10,838 nucleotides of DNA, taken from the NCBI GenBank assembly GCA_016946835.1, contig JACVTC010000722.1:1-10838 (forward strand). Direction: 5' to 3'. Positions within the stretch are counted from its first letter, which is position 1. The number at the start of each line of letters is the position of its first letter. Positions 8,263 through 10,838 of the stretch are shown one piece after another. The stretch comes from Neocallimastix lanati (nom. inval.). Lineage: Eukaryota; Neocallimastigomycota; Neocallimastigomycetes; Neocallimastigales; Neocallimastigaceae. A program made the position numbers and the translations under genes. The notes under the pieces were generated by a model. That model saw only the letters and a program-made list of their open reading frames with translations, had not been told where the DNA came from and did no database searches.

Positions 8263-9229
8263 GAAATAAAATAAATATAAATTTTTATTTATAAATTATA
8301 TGGTAATATATAACTATTTATTTTTATATTTAATTTTATAATGGTATAATCATAAATATTAAGTAGTCAAATTAAGTGTTAATGAAGATTATTTAAATCC
8401 ATACCAAATAAAATAAATATATATATATTTTAAAAATAGCATTTATTATTTTTTTTTTAAAAAAAATTATTGATTGTTATTATTTAAAATTATTAAAGTA
8501 ATATATTTGAAATATATATATTGTTTATGAAATTTTTTAAAAAAAATAATTGTTTATTTCTTTTTGTTATTAAATAAAAATATTAATAAAATATATTAAT
8601 ATAATAATTAAACAATAAATTAATTTATATTTATAACAACAAATAATAATATTAAATAAATAAAAAAAAATTTAAAGAGTTTAAAAATAACTTTTTATTT
8701 GTTGATTTTATTGAAATATTATTTATATATTTAGTATTTAATTTTTTTTTGTTGTATTTTATTATTATTTTAATTATAGAATATTTTTTAATTTAGAGCC
8801 TAAATTTATGCTTTAAAAAAAAAAAATAGTAATGAAATCCATTTATTTGATTTAAGTAAATGAACATACATGAATTTTTTTTTATATTAAAATTTTGTTA
8901 ATAATATATAAATATATTCTCAATTCATATTGGATTTTATTTTAAATGATATTATTTTAAGATTAATGATATTCTTATTTTTAATCTTATTATTTTTTTT
9001 CTAATTAATTATATTATTTTTAAATTTAAGATATTAAACTAAATATAATTATGCATTTTTAATTTTTCATTTATTATATCTTTTTATTATTTTTTATTTT
9101 ATTTGTTTATTTTTATTTTATTTTATTTTATTTTTTTTTATTCAAATATTTGAAGTTAATAAAAAGAAAAAAGCATTTAGATTTTTTAGAATAAAAAAAT
9201 TTCAAAGTTTCCAACAAATAATTATACTT

Positions 9230-9294
9230 ACATGCAAATATATTTATGCATATTTAAAATTTTTTTTAAAAAAAATTTAAATTTATTTGCATGT
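9230..9294. repeat. 65-bp palindromic element
   Basis: The outer arms ACATGCAAATA (9230-9240) and TATTTGCATGT (9284-9294) are perfect reverse complements and carry the only G/C bases nearby. The inner part centres on T8A8 (9260-9275) with further pairing of flanking A and T triplets. The result is a long, slightly bulged fold-back that could form a cruciform or be a short MITE-like remnant. No target-site duplication is evident. Confidence 0.6.
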
Positions 9295-9340
9295 GTATAT
9301 AAATAATGCTTAAATCTATATTTGTATTGTTGTAAATTTA

Positions 9341-9686
9341 AATAATATATAAAAAATAATATATAAAAAATAATATGAAATATGATATATGATATCAATT
9401 TATTATTGATATATATAAATATATGAATATATATATATCTAAATATCTAAATATCTAAATATCTAAATATCTAAATATATATAAATATATGAATATATAT
9501 AAATATATAAATGAATATATATAAATATATAAATATATAAATATATGAATATATATAAATATATAAATGAATATATATAAATATATAAATATATGAATAA
9601 ATATAAATATATTAAATATATAAATATATAAATATATGAATATTAATATTTATAAATAAATATATAAATATATGAACTAATATATT
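9341..9686. repeat. Compound A/T minisatellite cluster
   Basis: Several tandem arrays lie side by side. A 14-bp unit AATAATATATAAAA occurs twice or more from 9341. An 8-bp unit AAATATCT occurs about five times at 9437-9480. A longer block of 48 bp is repeated identically at 9491-9538 and 9547-9594 (offset 56 bp) and is built from ATATATAA and GAATATAT pieces. Degenerate copies run on to about 9686, just before a T36 tract. Confidence 0.8.
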
Positions 9687-9691
9687 TTTCT

Positions 9692-9692
<1 letters not shown>

Positions 9693-9728
<36 letters not shown>
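9693..9728. repeat. T36 homopolymer
   Basis: An uninterrupted run of 36 T closing the minisatellite cluster. A 72-codon minus-strand frame across it is Lys-rich noise. Confidence 0.95.
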
Positions 9729-9738
<10 letters not shown>

Positions 9739-9890
9739 TTATTTAACAGAAAAACTTTTTTTTTTAAAGGTATTATAGTTTTTATGATAAATATTATTTG
9801 ATTTTTATTATGTGTTTTTATTAATATCATCTACTACTGTTTAATGTGCTAATTTGCTATTTAAAATAAAATACTATATATAATTATATA

Positions 9891-9949
9891 TAATTAGAAA
9901 TGAATGTGTTTATAAAATAAATAAAAATAAACACATTCATTTCTAATTA
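9891..9949. repeat. Perfect 23-bp inverted repeat with 13-nt loop
   Basis: The arms 9891-9913 and 9927-9949 match without mismatch. Each contains GAATGTG or its complement CACATTC, so the match is not just A/T chance. The spacer is A/T only (9914-9926). No flanking direct duplication was found. Candidates are a fold-back or MITE remnant, a small hairpin RNA gene, or a cruciform-forming site. Confidence 0.8.
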
Positions 9950-10838
9950 AAGTACATTAAAATTTGTAGATTTTTTTCCTTTTATGTGTATCCATATTAC
10001 CTTTCTATATAGTTCTTTTGAATATACATAAATAAATGTAGTATCTATTTATATATGAAATAAAATAAACAATATTTGAATATTAAAATATTTCTTTTTT
10101 AAATTAATTGATCAGTTCATATTTTTTCATATTTATTTCAAATTTTTTTTTTAATATTGTATAAGTTAATACATTTAGACAAAATATTACAATATTTATA
10201 AATTATTGAATGTTTTTATTAAGATTAATTAAATCTTTCATATTATAGGTTCAATAGTTATTACATAATCATGGCTAAAATAACTATAAAATTTTGATAT
10301 TCATATAATAATAATAATAAAAAAAAAAACACTATATAATTAAGGATTTAAGTTTATATATTACATATATTGATTAGAAATTTATAAATGGAGATAGAAA
10401 TAATATTATATATTATAATGAAATGTTATTTATAACAAGAAAAAAAAAATAATTTATATTAAAATAAAAATATATTTTTTAAAAGTCTCATATTAATATT
10501 ATTTTCACTGCCTAAAATTTTTAATATATTAATAAAGTGTATGTTTTTATTATTTAATTGAGTTATAAATATTTTATTATAGATTGTGCCGTTAATTGTA
10601 TTGATAAAATTATAATACAATATAGAATGAACTATGAAAGAATAATTTTATTTAATAAAATAATATTAAAAATGATAGTTATATTAATAATAAATAAAAA
10701 TAAATATGATAAATAATTTTAAGTAATAATAATAAAGATAATAATTTTATAACATTTAAATAAACTAATTCTAATACTAATTATAATAATAATAATAGTT
10801 TTAAAAAATAATTATATAATATTAATAATAATAATGAG
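9950..10838. other. AT-rich intergenic region to window end
   Basis: No gene is supported. Short ATG-led frames at about 10271 (MAKITIKF) and 10388 (MEIEIILYIIMKCYL) end within 15 codons. The last 150 bases are rich in AAT triplets. This could be the flank of a gene beyond the window. Confidence 0.5.

Larger units (their letters stand above)
7884..9229. other. AT-rich intergenic region
   Basis: About 1.3 kb of A/T sequence with simple repeats at 7947-7971, 8094-8131 and 8236-8262. I found no reading frame with protein-like composition and no RNA gene. Confidence 0.55.

Noticed and set aside
9612-9830. 72-codon minus-strand frame
   Set aside because: Built from the T36 tract and A/T minisatellite; no protein character.
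1-10838. tRNA, rRNA, CRISPR or bacterial operon features
   Set aside because: No tRNA-like B-box with paired arms, no rRNA-like conserved stretch, and no spaced identical repeats with unique spacers were seen.

Overview
The window is extremely A+T-rich (by eye about 85% or more), with homopolymer T or A tracts up to 36 nt and many AAT/TAA and A/T minisatellites. It holds no clean, long, intact gene. A Mutator-like (MULE) transposase with an N-terminal FLYWCH zinc finger, set in such DNA, fits a eukaryotic nuclear genome. An anaerobic gut fungus (Neocallimastigomycota: Piromyces, Neocallimastix, Anaeromyces and relatives) is the best guess. Another very AT-rich eukaryote, such as a dictyostelid, is not excluded. 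This assignment is inference from composition and gene content.

Layout. Positions 87-1307 (minus) hold a nearly full-length but broken FLYWCH-MULE transposase, with one internal stop and two frameshifts, both frameshifts at A-runs. Positions 1308-2040 are AT filler. Positions 2041-2316 hold a GC-richer nested tandem repeat: a 15-bp module inside a duplicated unit of about 126 bp. Positions 2606-4995 (minus) hold a gene-like remnant with an EF-hand motif and many protein-like fragments. It is cut by stops, frameshifts and a series of long T tracts, and at least two GT-AG intervals look like introns. Positions 5000-7371 are AT-rich intergenic DNA with a (TAA)19 microsatellite, poly-T and poly-A tracts and small hairpins. 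Positions 7372-7840 (plus) look like the wreck of a membrane-receptor-like gene: a hydrophobic N-terminus, then an Asn/Tyr-rich C-terminal tail ending NLDEVSNGQTSYQ, with a hairpin just past the stop. Positions 7884-10838 are intergenic and contain minisatellites, a 65-bp palindromic element and a perfect 23-bp inverted repeat with a 13-nt loop.

The loci do not form a pathway. The common theme is decay. All three gene-like regions are open in pieces, and several frame changes fall exactly inside A/T homopolymers. Either replication slippage is destroying these genes or the assembly carries homopolymer-length errors; read-level data would tell these apart. I see no prokaryotic features, no rRNA or tRNA, no CRISPR, and no convincing new defence or enzymatic system.
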